Made by a program: the position numbers and the translations under genes. Shown piece by piece: positions 45,583 to 54,994 of a stretch of DNA of 64,000 nucleotides. A model generated the notes under the pieces. The model ran no database searches. It was not told the origin of the DNA and saw only the letters and a program-made list of their open reading frames with translations. Source of the DNA: MED-G116 sp038107835 (GTDB lineage: Bacteria; Pseudomonadota; Alphaproteobacteria; Puniceispirillales; Puniceispirillaceae); assembly GCA_038107835.1 (NCBI GenBank), contig JAYNHH010000004.1, positions 43,009 to 107,008 of the forward strand, written 5' to 3'. Numbering within the stretch: position 1 is the stretch's first letter; each line of letters opens with the position of its first letter.

Positions 45583-46026
45583 TTAGACGGCGCTCTGCCC
45601 AGCCTCGGCATAGCTGACCGTCGCCGCGTCGAGATAGTCACCAAGGACCACCTCAGCAAGCTGGGCAAAACTGGTCAATGAACGGGCAATCTGTTCCTTG
45701 GAGGCTTCCTCCAGATCAACATAGCGGTAGATCGTGACCGAAGCCTCGCCAGAACAGACGCCAAATGGCTCATGCGCCGTGGCAATTGTATCCTCAAGAA
45801 GAAGCATGGTAAGAAAGGACGCCCGCAGGGGGCCGCTGCCATCGCGCGCCATGATCGAAAAAATGATCCCGCGTTTGTTATCATCGAGCAGCTCCAACTG
45901 GACGATGGGTCCATCATCCGACCCCGCCATCCATCGGCGCTTTGCCAGTTCCGATACCTTGAACGGCAATGAGGCTTGTGGAGCGTCAACCAACTGTTTC
46001 ATCATTTCCTTGATTCGTGCATGCAT
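45583..46026 (-). CDS. Conserved hypothetical protein, CesT/T3S-chaperone-like fold suspected
   Basis: A 147-residue acidic cytosolic protein with no membrane segment. Alternating strands and helices, the first helix MHARIKEMMKQL and a long C-terminal helix recall the CesT/type III chaperone-like fold that turns up in non-T3SS alphaproteobacteria, but this is a weak impression. No secretion genes are near. The start at 46026 has a GGA-containing site; the open frame extends to 46155 with unlikely residues. Confidence 0.5.
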   Translation of the reverse strand: MHARIKEMMKQLVDAPQASLPFKVSELAKRRWMAGSDDGPIVQLELLDDNKRGIIFSIMARDGSGPLRASFLTMLLLEDTIATAHEPFGVCSGEASVTIYRYVDLEEASKEQIARSLTSFAQLAEVVLGDYLDAATVSYAEAGQSAV

Positions 46027-46434
46027 TTTCCAGATCCAATCGCCACAGCCTCTTACCCCGCAGGCTGTTGTTCCGTCATTTGTATCCTGCCACCACCAAT
46101 ATGATGCCGACGGGAGAAGAATCAGTTTCACCGAACCTTGACTCACATTAACCATTCGTTAACAACTATATTAAGAAACCGTTTACGGAAACTCTACTGA
46201 AGGATAGGCCCATCGGTTGATTTCCGATGGAAAGCGCCAACTTAAGCCAATTCTTAGGCTAGGTTAGAGGCGACAATGCCAGCACTGAAACAGCATAAAC
46301 TTTGTTTTACTTCCACCAGATGCGCTTGAAATTCATTGTCGCCCTGCCAGCCAAACCCTATGCTGTCGATTATTCATTCTGCCCGGCTGTTTGCGAGCGG
46401 AGCCGACAGGACCAGCCGAGGCGAGGCAAAATTC
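46027..46434. other. Intergenic interval, about 400 bases
   Basis: Between two divergent genes. The middle part (46140-46200) is AT-rich, with TTAACCATTCGTTAAC and a TATATTAAG stretch that would suit a promoter, but no well-spaced -35/-10 pair stands out. No convincing ORF, tRNA or terminator was seen. Confidence 0.4.
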
Positions 46435-48423
46435 ATGACGCACACTCCCGCCACACCGACCACGCCAGGCGCAAGGATTCTCTGGCAGCCAACCGAGCAG
46501 CAGATCAGAGACAGCAATCTGTTCGCTTTTGCCACGATGGTAGCAGCAAGGCGGAACAGCCAGGAAGGCTGGAATGGTGACTATCATGAGCTGTGGCAAT
46601 GGTCGATTGACGACAGCCCCGCCTTTTGGGACGCGCTCTGGGATTGGCAAGGCGTGATTGGCGAGAAAGGTGCGCGGAAAATCGCTGATGAGGGTGCGAT
46701 GCCGGGCACACGCTTTTTTCCTGATGCACGGCTGTGCTTTGCCGAAAACATGCTGGTGCAGGCTGATGACCGACCTGCAATTTCTGCACATGGCGAGGAT
46801 GGCCGTCACACGACACTGACCCGCCGCGAGCTGAAAAGCCGGGTCATGGCGCTTGCCGGTTGGATGCGGACAAAGGGCGTCGGTCCCGGTGACAGGGTGG
46901 CGGCCTATGTGCCGAACATTGCCGAGGCAATCATCATTATGTTGGCGACTTCGACTCTTGGCGGCGTGTTTTCGAGCTGTTCACCCGATTTTGGCATTGG
47001 CGGTGCCCACGATCGGTTCAGCCAGATTGAACCAAAACTTTTGTTTGCCTGTGATGGCTATCATTATGCCGGCAAAGCACTGGACCGCCGCGATGTTGTC
47101 GCCGAGCTGGCCGCTGGCCTGCCCTCGCTCTTGGCTGTTGTCATCATTCCCTATCTGAACGCAGAACCGGATTTGTCGGCCCTTGCCGGTGCGGTGCATT
47201 TTGATCACGCCATTGCCGCCTCACCACCAGTGGAGACCTTCACTCGTGTCAGCTTCAACGACCCACTCTATATTTTGTTTTCCAGCGGAACAACAGGCGC
47301 TCCCAAATGCATCGTCCATGGCGTTGGGGGAACAACGTTGCAGCATGTCAAGGAACTGCGCCTGCAAAGTGATGTGAAACCCGATGATGCTCTGTTCTTC
47401 TTTACCACCTGCGGGTGGATGATGTGGAACTGGATGGTCTCAACCCTAATGGTGGGCGCAAGGATCGTGCTGTTCGAGGGCAATCCGTTTCACCCAGGTC
47501 CGGACAGACTCTGGCAGATTGCCGCGCGTGAACAACTCAGCCATTTCGGCGTTTCAGCAAAATATATCGATGCAGTTCGCAATGCCGGGTACCGGCCATT
47601 GGATGACGTCGATCTGCAGAAACTGCGGCTGGTAATGACAACCGGCTCACCACTCTCGGTTGACGGATTTGATTTCGTCTATCAGGCGATCAGCCCAAGC
47701 GTACAGCTCTGCTCGATCTCTGGCGGAACGGATATCATCTCCTGTTTTGTCCTTGGATGCCCTACACTGCCGGTGATCGCTGGTGAAATTCAAGTGCGCG
47801 GCCTTGGCATGGCCGTCGCCGTTCTGGATGAGTCAGGCACCCCCGTGACAGGCGAACAGGGTGAACTATGCTGTCTTGCCCCCTTCCCATCGATGCCGAT
47901 CAAATTCTGGAACGATCCGGGCGATGCCAAATACAGGGCCGCCTATTTCGAGCATTTTCCCGGTATCTGGCGGCATGGTGACTGGGCAACGCTAACCGAG
48001 CGCAGCGGTATCATTATTCATGGGCGCTCTGACGCAACGCTGAACCCCGGCGGAGTGCGGATTGGCACAGCCGAGATTTACCGGCAGGTCGAGGCTTTCG
48101 ATGACATCGTCGAGGCGCTTGTCGTCGGCCAGGCATGGGACAATGACATGCGGGTGATCCTGTTTGTCCGGCTTGCCGAGGGCAGCGCCCTGGATGCCAA
48201 TCTTGTTGCAGCAATCAAAGCCGCCATCCGGTCTGGCGCAACGCCGCGGCATGTCCCGGCACGGATCATCGCCGTTCCCGACATACCACGAACCCGGTCA
48301 GGCAAAATCACTGAACTGGCAGTCCGCGACATAATTCATGGCTGCCCGGTCAAGAACACCGAAGCGCTGGCCAATGCCGACGCGCTTGCGTTTTTCGACA
48401 ATCTGCCTGAACTGGCCGAGTAG
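46435..48423 (+). CDS. Acetoacetyl-CoA synthetase
   Basis: A 662-residue ANL-superfamily ligase of the acetoacetate-CoA ligase type, longer than acetyl-CoA synthetase relatives. Core motifs are FSSGTTGAPKCIVHG, the TSGG-like SISGGTD, HGRSDATLNPGGVR hinge and the C-terminal RTRSGKITE lysine. It activates acetoacetate with ATP and CoA. Acetoacetate is one end product of the homogentisate module at 15-20 kb, so the two could be metabolically linked although far apart. The start is ATG 46435 with GAGGC upstream. Confidence 0.92.
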   Translation: MTHTPATPTTPGARILWQPTEQQIRDSNLFAFATMVAARRNSQEGWNGDYHELWQWSIDDSPAFWDALWDWQGVIGEKGARKIADEGAMPGTRFFPDARLCFAENMLVQADDRPAISAHGEDGRHTTLTRRELKSRVMALAGWMRTKGVGPGDRVAAYVPNIAEAIIIMLATSTLGGVFSSCSPDFGIGGAHDRFSQIEPKLLFACDGYHYAGKALDRRDVVAELAAGLPSLLAVVIIPYLNAEPDLSALAGAVHFDHAIAASPPVETFTRVSFNDPLYILFSSGTTGAPKCIVHGVGGTTLQHVKELRLQSDVKPDDALFFFTTCGWMMWNWMVSTLMVGARIVLFEGNPFHPGPDRLWQIAAREQLSHFGVSAKYIDAVRNAGYRPLDDVDLQKLRLVMTTGSPLSVDGFDFVYQAISPSVQLCSISGGTDIISCFVLGCPTLPVIAGEIQVRGLGMAVAVLDESGTPVTGEQGELCCLAPFPSMPIKFWNDPGDAKYRAAYFEHFPGIWRHGDWATLTERSGIIIHGRSDATLNPGGVRIGTAEIYRQVEAFDDIVEALVVGQAWDNDMRVILFVRLAEGSALDANLVAAIKAAIRSGATPRHVPARIIAVPDIPRTRSGKITELAVRDIIHGCPVKNTEALANADALAFFDNLPELAE

Positions 48424-48429
48424 GCGCGG

Positions 48430-48972
48430 CTAAATGCCCTGCCTGATCAATGTCTGTACAGCGCTGCTGTTGGCAAACTGTTTGCGCATCCGACGAAAAT
48501 TCGCCAAGGCCAGACCAAGCTGGCTTGTTTCGGCTTTCTTGAGCGCATCATCATCATTCAGGTCATCGACCTTGGCGGGACCACAGGCAACGGCAAGATA
48601 GGTATGCTGCGCACCAACACGTTCAGCGATTTTCTGGAATTTTGCCTTTGACCCCACTGGCCATTTCTCCCGCAGAATCGTCAGCAGTATGAAATTGGTT
48701 CCATTGGCAAAGACGGCACCTGCCTCGCCATTCGCCAGAAAATCTGCGGTGATCGCTGTCATCGCCGTCAGATGTTCGGGATCGCTGGCCAAGGCTTCGC
48801 CACGGTCCTGATCCATCCAGTGACCAAGAAGGTTGATTTTGTCAGCCAGGTCAAGGCCCATCAATTTCGCATTGGCCCCACCGTCATGCGCGTCAACATC
48901 AATATCGACAATGTCAGTTTCGCCCATTACCCGGATAATCTTTGTCGCCACGTCGCTCTCCTGTTCAGCCAT
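48430..48972 (-). CDS. Hypothetical protein
   Basis: About 180 residues, acidic, no signal peptide or membrane segment, with an NFILLTILREKWP strand-helix in the middle. I do not recognise a family. Two starts are possible, a GTG at 49023 and this ATG at 48972; neither has a strong ribosome-binding site. The ORF ends six bases after the acetoacetyl-CoA synthetase stop (convergent). Confidence 0.55.
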   Translation of the reverse strand: MAEQESDVATKIIRVMGETDIVDIDVDAHDGGANAKLMGLDLADKINLLGHWMDQDRGEALASDPEHLTAMTAITADFLANGEAGAVFANGTNFILLTILREKWPVGSKAKFQKIAERVGAQHTYLAVACGPAKVDDLNDDDALKKAETSQLGLALANFRRMRKQFANSSAVQTLIRQGI

Positions 48973-49068
48973 CGGCGCGCCAGCGCCGTATTGCGTGTGG
49001 GGGTTTTTAAGAGAGATTGCCACCTGTTGGCAAGTCGCTGTCGGCGAGCCGTAGCAGATTTTACCAGT

Positions 49069-49971
49069 TCAGCTGTCAGCCGCCGCCGAGGGCCGTGCTG
49101 CCCTGCCCCGCACCAGTTCGCGCCAGACAATCACCAGACAGCTGGCAATAATGATGGCCGCGCCGGTGATTTCCGTCGTTGTCATAATCTCGGCGAACAT
49201 GAAATAGCCGACAAGTCCGGACAGCGGCATCTGCAGATACCGCATTGAGGAGATGACGACAGCATCGGCATATCGATAGGAACTGGTCAGCAGAATCTGT
49301 AGGAATGACGCAACTACGCCCAGCGCGATCAACTGGTAAAGAATTGTACCACTGTAGATAACGAAATTGGCGGGAAATAGTGTGACAACGCAGCTGATCG
49401 CCAGAAATCCCATCAGATTATACCAGATGGCAACACTGGCCGGCGCGTCGCCAAGACCCAGCCGCCGCAGCAAAATGGCCAGCACCGCACCGGACATCGC
49501 TGCCATCACCCCAAACAGCGCAAAATGCGTCAAATCGCCAGAGAACGGATCGGTCACGACAATCACCCCTATCATCCCGGTCAAAACCGCAGACCAGCGG
49601 TAGATGCCTACCCGCTCACCAAGCAGCAGGGGTGAGAGCAGTGTGACGAAAATGACTGAACTCTGGAACAAGGCTGTCGCCTGGCCCAGCGGCATCGTCC
49701 GCACGGACAGAAACCAGAAACAGATACCGGAAAACCCAAAAAGCACCCGGAAAAACAGGGTCTTCTTCTGATTGATCTGCATGAATTGCCTGCCACGAGT
49801 GAGCAGACCAAAGCCGATCAGCAATGGCAGGCTGAACAGAAAGCGATAGAACAGCGTCGTGACCACTGACGCCTCACTGCTGACTTCCTTGACCAGAACG
49901 CCAGTGGTAATACCAAAACCAACGGTGCAAACGCTCAGCAAAGCGCCAATGACGGAACGTGGGACCGACAA
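49069..49971 (-). CDS. DMT-superfamily (EamA) transporter, paralogue of the 904-1806 gene
   Basis: A 300-residue, about ten-segment inner-membrane protein with two EamA repeats; SPLLLGERVGIYRW closes the first. It shares LLGERVG, LRRLG and AIWYN with the DMT gene at the left end, so the two are paralogues. I choose a TTG start at 49971 because GAAGGG is well placed before it and the resulting length equals the paralogue; a GTG at 50037 is the alternative. Substrate unknown. Confidence 0.82.
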   Translation of the reverse strand: MSVPRSVIGALLSVCTVGFGITTGVLVKEVSSEASVVTTLFYRFLFSLPLLIGFGLLTRGRQFMQINQKKTLFFRVLFGFSGICFWFLSVRTMPLGQATALFQSSVIFVTLLSPLLLGERVGIYRWSAVLTGMIGVIVVTDPFSGDLTHFALFGVMAAMSGAVLAILLRRLGLGDAPASVAIWYNLMGFLAISCVVTLFPANFVIYSGTILYQLIALGVVASFLQILLTSSYRYADAVVISSMRYLQMPLSGLVGYFMFAEIMTTTEITGAAIIIASCLVIVWRELVRGRAARPSAAADS

Positions 49972-50090
49972 GAAATAGCCCTTCAGACAAAAAATCTCAG
50001 CAACCGTCAAACTAGGCCAGAACCAGGGCCAGCGCACCTGTTCTTTTGCTGAAAATCAGCAAAGATTTACCACGGCGCGGGTTCGCCCAC

Positions 50091-50753
50091 TCACCAGACC
50101 GGACGCAGCAGGGGCAGCATCTGGGCAATGGCGACGCAGACAATCATCAACCCGAGGCCAAAGAACGTATGCCGGATTGAAATACCGCCATCAACGCCAG
50201 CAATGCGGTCAGCTGGATCACTGGTCCGGCCATGCACCATCGCCGCGGTCAACCCCTGCCGCTTGACGAATTTATAGAACAGGATTGCCACAACATGCAG
50301 CCCAACCAGGGCAAACACCAGATATTGCCCGAAATGATGGGCGCTGGTCGCCTGTTTGCTTGCCTCCATCGTTACAAGATGCGCCATTGGCCCATCAAAA
50401 AGGATGCCATCATTGGAGACACTGCCACTTCCCGCCATAAACCCGGCAATGCCAAGAAGAGCCAGAACCGAATAGGCGGCAAGCGGTGAATGGCCCGCCT
50501 GTCTTACGCCCTGCCCGCCATTCGAGCGCAACCAGGCAAGAACAGCGCGCGGTCCAGTGACAAAATTGACAAATCGCGCGTGATGCCCCCCAACAAACCC
50601 CCAGATGAGACGAAAAATGATAAGTCCCATTACCGTCAGACCGAAGCGTTCATGCGCCCACATGACACCTGCCTTTGATAAGCCAATGGCACCAATGACG
50701 CTAAGCATCAAAGCCCAGTGAAAAATCCGCAAGGGAAGGTCCCAAACCCGCAT
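50091..50753 (-). CDS. Cytochrome b561-type membrane protein
   Basis: A 220-residue protein of the b561/HupC (Ni-hydrogenase b-type cytochrome) family. Four to five membrane segments carry likely heme-ligand histidines: one in LRIFHWALM, one in the HERFG helix and those in SAHHFGQYL and GLHVVAIL. It should pass electrons between quinone and a periplasmic partner, but no c-type cytochrome or other partner gene is adjacent. Confidence 0.88.
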   Translation of the reverse strand: MRVWDLPLRIFHWALMLSVIGAIGLSKAGVMWAHERFGLTVMGLIIFRLIWGFVGGHHARFVNFVTGPRAVLAWLRSNGGQGVRQAGHSPLAAYSVLALLGIAGFMAGSGSVSNDGILFDGPMAHLVTMEASKQATSAHHFGQYLVFALVGLHVVAILFYKFVKRQGLTAAMVHGRTSDPADRIAGVDGGISIRHTFFGLGLMIVCVAIAQMLPLLRPVW

Positions 50754-50889
50754 GTGACATTCGACCTCATCTTGTTGGCACGGTGATAATGACAGCTAAG
50801 CAATCTTTTGCACAGCGAGTCACCTCACAAATCGGTGAGCGTAACACCAAAATGCGAGCGCAGCCTTGGTCACGCTGGTATTGCACGAT

Positions 50890-51561
50890 ATGCTTCCGTT
50901 CATGAGTGACATGTATCAAAAGCTGTTTGTCGATGACGGCCATGGCAATGGCGGGGCGCTGCAGGCGCTGGCCCGGCTTGATGATGATATCGCGCGGGCG
51001 CTTGAGACGTATGGATCACCGCCTGACAGATCGCTCCCCGCCAGTTTTGACACGCTGGCGCGGGCAATCGTCGGACAACAGGTCTCGCGCGCCGCGGCAA
51101 CGTCGATCTGGGACCGGATGGAAGCGGCCAGCCTGACGCATGAGAGCGCCATCGCCGAAAGCTCAGCAGACATCATGATGACCGCTGGCCTGTCGCGGCG
51201 AAAGGCCGAATATCTGATCGGCCTTGCAACTGAGATCACTGCCGGAACACTCGACCTTCCTGCGCTGGCAGATCTGCCCGGTGATGAGGTGCAGACGCGA
51301 CTGACAAGGATTCGTGGCATTGGCAGTTGGACAGCTGACAATTACCGGCTGTTCGCCCTTGCCGACCTGGATGCCTGGCCAGTTAATGACATCGCACTGC
51401 AGGAAGGGATGAAACTGCTGAAATCGCTGGAAACCCGCCCAAGCGCACCAGAATTGGAGGTGATCGCCGAACATTGGCGGCCCTACCGCGGTGCAGGTGC
51501 GCTGGTATTGTGGCATCTATATGGAATCCTGGTCCGCAAGGTCACGGTTGCCGATATCTGA
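50890..51561 (+). CDS. DNA-3-methyladenine glycosylase (AlkA-like, HhH-GPD)
   Basis: A ~223-residue base-excision-repair glycosylase. QQVSRAAA in the first helices, the helix-hairpin-helix LTRIRGIGSWTADNY and the catalytic Asp in WPVNDIALQEG define the AlkA/MPG-II superfamily, which removes alkylated purines. Length fits single-domain bacterial versions. An ATG at 50902 (MSDMYQK) is an equally possible start; the farther TTG at 50866 seems less likely. Confidence 0.9.
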   Translation: MLPFMSDMYQKLFVDDGHGNGGALQALARLDDDIARALETYGSPPDRSLPASFDTLARAIVGQQVSRAAATSIWDRMEAASLTHESAIAESSADIMMTAGLSRRKAEYLIGLATEITAGTLDLPALADLPGDEVQTRLTRIRGIGSWTADNYRLFALADLDAWPVNDIALQEGMKLLKSLETRPSAPELEVIAEHWRPYRGAGALVLWHLYGILVRKVTVADI

Positions 51562-51568
51562 GATGCTC

Positions 51569-52264
51569 TCAGGCAAAAAGATCACCCTGGCTCTGCGCCG
51601 CACCGGCCGTGCGTGAGGCGCTCTTTTCCGCGGCAAGCTCAGCCTCGTCCAGTGGCGTCACCAGTCGGGGGTGATCCTCGGTCGTTTTGCCAACCGCAGG
51701 GCCGACGCGGTACCAGTTGAACTGGCGTGTTGGCGCGACCTGCAGATATTGTTCTGCCGTTCTGCCATCACCTGTCAACCAGCCATGCCAGCTGCTGCGC
51801 GGCAGGACCAGTGGCTGGCGGTGATGGATGGTCCTCAACTCACCGTCGGCGGCACTCGTCATCACCACAAAATGGGTCTTCCCGCCACGGGTAAACAGCA
51901 GACCACCAAACCCCATCAAGCCACCATCGCGCAGCTGAATATGCCATGGTTGCCGGGGTGCCGACCATTCGTACCAACCAGTCGCGGCGACAAGACAGCG
52001 CCGCGCCGCAAAGGCATCGCGGAAAGTCGGTTTCTCGGTGACCGTTTCCATGCGGGCATTAATCAGAAAACTCTGTTTGCTGGACGCGGGCGGCAGCCCC
52101 CATTTGGCGTGAACAGCTTCAGCATGCAGGCCTGACTGCTGGATAACGAGAGCGGATTGGCCGGGTGCAACATTCCACCGTGGCTGGAGATTTTCCAGTA
52201 TCGTCACACCGAACTGACGCATCAATTCCTCTGGCGAGGCGGTGCTGGTAAATCGTCCACACAT
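51569..52264 (-). CDS. SOS response-associated peptidase (SRAP/YedK family)
   Basis: A 231-residue HMCES/YedK-type protein. It begins MCGRF, so the initiator Met is removed and Cys2 becomes the catalytic residue that links covalently to abasic sites in single-stranded DNA. FLINARMETVTEKPTF, GWYEWS and the IHHRQP segment (usual histidine) complete the active site. The start is fixed by Cys2, although the frame is open to 52411. It converges with the DNA glycosylase gene. Confidence 0.93.
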   Translation of the reverse strand: MCGRFTSTASPEELMRQFGVTILENLQPRWNVAPGQSALVIQQSGLHAEAVHAKWGLPPASSKQSFLINARMETVTEKPTFRDAFAARRCLVAATGWYEWSAPRQPWHIQLRDGGLMGFGGLLFTRGGKTHFVVMTSAADGELRTIHHRQPLVLPRSSWHGWLTGDGRTAEQYLQVAPTRQFNWYRVGPAVGKTTEDHPRLVTPLDEAELAAEKSASRTAGAAQSQGDLFA

Positions 52265-52450
52265 CTGTATGCCGCTCCTTAAATCCAAGTTCGCGCCGCC
52301 GGCAGGAGACCCCTCCCATTGACGCGCATGGATATCATGCGACAGTTGCCCGCAAGAATCCACCAGCCCGATGCCGCAGGCACAACGCCACATCCGATGG
52401 ATTTTATTCATCGCTGCCCACTAGGCGCAACACAACGGTTAGGTTATTAC

Positions 52451-53431
52451 ATGCGAATGACCGAGCTTTTGCCACTATCCGACCAGAGCATCGCCAATGC
52501 CGCCGGCATCTTGCGCGGCGGTGGACTTGTTGCATTCCCCACCGAAACCGTCTACGGCCTGGGTGCCGACGCCTGCAACGCAAATGCTGTGGCCAGTATT
52601 TTTACCGCGAAGAACAGGCCCAAATTCAACCCCTTGATCAGCCATGTGGCCACGGTCGATGCCGCTTTTGCTCTTGGCCGCAAAACCCCCATCGCGGCAG
52701 CGCTGGCCGCCGTCTTCTGGCCAGGGCCGATGACACTTGTGCTGACGCGCGAAGATCATTGTCCGATTGCCAGACTGACCAGCGCCGGCCTTGATAAAAT
52801 TGCCCTGCGTGTTCCCGCGCATGCCGAGGCGCAGCGCCTGTTGACCGCCTTTGGCGGACCGGTTGCCGCACCGAGCGCCAATATGTCGGGCAAGATCAGC
52901 CCGAGCCGAGCGACACATGTGATGCAGTCACTTGCCGGCAGGATTGATCTGGTCCTTGATGGTGGCGCCTGTGAAAGCGGCGTTGAGTCGACGATCGTTG
53001 ACTGCACGGGCGCACAGGCCATCATCCTGCGCCCCGGCGGGGTCACACGCGACGAGATCATCCGCGTGCTGGCTGCCGCAAATCTTGATCCAGACATAGG
53101 CAATCCACCTGCCCCGGACAGCGACAGCGCACCGGTCAGCCCCGGACAACTCGCCAGCCATTACGCACCAAATGCCGCCTTGCGTTTGAATGTTGAAACC
53201 GCGGCTGCGGATGAGATGCTTGTCGGATTTGGCACCATCGCCGGTTCTGGTGACCAGCCCCTTAGCCTGAGCGCGACAGGTGATCTGTCTGAGGCGGCAG
53301 CAAAACTGTTCGATCTGCTACACCAGCTTGACGCCATGAAGCTGCCAAAGATCGCCATTGCCCCCATTCCCGAGACTGGACTGGGCGAAGCAATCAATGA
53401 TCGCCTGCGCCGCGCCGCAGCACCGCGATAG
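52451..53431 (+). CDS. Threonylcarbamoyl-AMP synthase (Sua5/TsaC)
   Basis: A 326-residue enzyme making threonylcarbamoyl-AMP for t6A37 of tRNA. The YrdC domain has the KxR/SxN-type motifs in FPTETVYGLGADA, KNRPKFNPLI, and the PSANMSGKISP segment near residue 155, followed by the C-terminal Sua5 domain. Start ATG 52451 begins the protein MRMTELL; the open frame extends farther upstream without homology. Confidence 0.93.
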   Translation: MRMTELLPLSDQSIANAAGILRGGGLVAFPTETVYGLGADACNANAVASIFTAKNRPKFNPLISHVATVDAAFALGRKTPIAAALAAVFWPGPMTLVLTREDHCPIARLTSAGLDKIALRVPAHAEAQRLLTAFGGPVAAPSANMSGKISPSRATHVMQSLAGRIDLVLDGGACESGVESTIVDCTGAQAIILRPGGVTRDEIIRVLAAANLDPDIGNPPAPDSDSAPVSPGQLASHYAPNAALRLNVETAAADEMLVGFGTIAGSGDQPLSLSATGDLSEAAAKLFDLLHQLDAMKLPKIAIAPIPETGLGEAINDRLRRAAAPR

Positions 53432-53535
53432 TCTCTGAACCTCACAGGATTATTGGCGGCAGGCGACAAAATCCCTATAGTTGGCGGCGGTGACGATTAC
53501 AGCCATTACCGGTTAAGGAGCAGCGTGCAGAGACA

Positions 53536-54963
53536 ATGGACATTATTGCCGAATTGACCAGCATAGTAGGTGCGGATGCAGTGCTGAACGCCGCTGATGA
53601 CATGGCTCCTTTCCTGTCGGACTGGCACAGCAGATTTGCCGGACAGGCGCATGCCGTCGTTCTCCCACAGACAACGGCGCAGGTAGCCAAAATCATGGAA
53701 TTCGCCAGCCAGCAGGGCATTGTCGTCGTGCCGCAGGGCGGCAACACCGGTTTCATGGGAGGTGCCACACCCGATGCACAGGGCAACAGCATTCTTCTGT
53801 CACTGCGCCGGATGAACCGGATTCGTGAAATCGACCCCATCAATATGTCAATGACGGTCGAAGCAGGCTGCATCCTGCAGACACTGCACGAGGCGACCGA
53901 GGCGCAGAACCTATATTTCCCGCTCAATCTGGCCGCCAAGGGAAGCTGCACAATCGGCGGCAATCTTGGCACCAATGCCGGTGGATTGAATGTCGTTCGG
54001 TATGGAACCACGCGGCAACTCACGCTGGGGCTTGAGGTCGTTTTGATGGGAGGCAGGGTGCTGAACATGTTGAGTGGGCTTCGCAAGGACAATACCGGCT
54101 ATGACCTGCGTGACCTGTTCATCGGCTCTGAGGGAACGCTCGGCGTGATTACAGCCGCAACGGTGAAGCTGTTTCCCCTGCCTGTCTCGCGCAGCACCGC
54201 CTTTGCCGAAGTACGTGATGTTGCTGCGGCTGTCGAACTGCTGCATCGCCTGCAGGCTGCCTCTGGCGGTAGTGTCGAAGCCTTTGAGTTGATTCCAGCC
54301 GATATTCTGCATGTGCTTTTCGAGCATTTTCCTGAAATCCAGCAACCGCTGGCGCAGCGCGGTGCGATGAATGTGCTGATGGAAATCGCCAGCACAAACC
54401 CCAATAGCGGCGTTGCCGACAGCAGTGGCCAGATTCCCCTGCAGGGAATCATGGAAGACTTTCTTGCCGCTGCCTTTGAGGATGGGCTGGTCATTGATGC
54501 CACCATTGCCACCAATGAGGCGCAGCGCATGGCGCTATGGGATGTGCGCGAGACAGCACCAGAATCGCACAAGCGGTCGGGTGTTGTGGCCCGCTCCGAC
54601 ATCTCATTGCCACAATCGGCAATCGCGCCCTTCTATGCCGAGATGGTCAGCGGCATCAAGGCGATCGACCCAACTGTTCGTATCTGTGGCTACGGACATA
54701 TTGGCGACGGCAATCTGCATTTCAATCTTGTCAGCCATCCGACCAGCAATGCAGAATTTGCCGAGAAAATTCCCTTGCTGTTTGACTTGCTCTATAGAAC
54801 GCTTGCCCGCTATGGGGGATCGATCAGTGCCGAACATGGCATCGGTCAGGTCAAGCGTGACCAGCTCAAGACAGTAAAAAGTGCTGAAATCCTCGACACC
54901 ATGCAGGCGATCAAAACGGCTTTGGACCCACAAAATCTGATGAATCCGGGTAAAGTTCTCTGA
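53536..54963 (+). CDS. FAD-linked 2-hydroxyacid dehydrogenase (D2HGDH/GlcD family)
   Basis: A 475-residue vanillyl-alcohol-oxidase-type flavoprotein. FAD-binding: PQGGNTGFMGGA near residue 75 and NLGTNAGG near 145. The C-terminal cap has CGYGHIGDGNLHFN and EHGIGQVKRD, which bind metal and substrate in D-2-hydroxyglutarate dehydrogenase and D-lactate dehydrogenase relatives. Which hydroxyacid it oxidises cannot be decided here. AAGGAG lies before the ATG. Confidence 0.9.
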   Translation: MDIIAELTSIVGADAVLNAADDMAPFLSDWHSRFAGQAHAVVLPQTTAQVAKIMEFASQQGIVVVPQGGNTGFMGGATPDAQGNSILLSLRRMNRIREIDPINMSMTVEAGCILQTLHEATEAQNLYFPLNLAAKGSCTIGGNLGTNAGGLNVVRYGTTRQLTLGLEVVLMGGRVLNMLSGLRKDNTGYDLRDLFIGSEGTLGVITAATVKLFPLPVSRSTAFAEVRDVAAAVELLHRLQAASGGSVEAFELIPADILHVLFEHFPEIQQPLAQRGAMNVLMEIASTNPNSGVADSSGQIPLQGIMEDFLAAAFEDGLVIDATIATNEAQRMALWDVRETAPESHKRSGVVARSDISLPQSAIAPFYAEMVSGIKAIDPTVRICGYGHIGDGNLHFNLVSHPTSNAEFAEKIPLLFDLLYRTLARYGGSISAEHGIGQVKRDQLKTVKSAEILDTMQAIKTALDPQNLMNPGKVL

Positions 54964-54994
54964 GCCGAAAAATCAGCCAAAGGAGACACGCATC

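Noticed and set aside
50045..50063. TTTGCTGA-AAA-TCAGCAAA hairpin between cytochrome b561 and the DMT gene
   Set aside because: Perfect 8-bp stem but no T-run on the relevant strand; left as a possible operator, not listed as a terminator.
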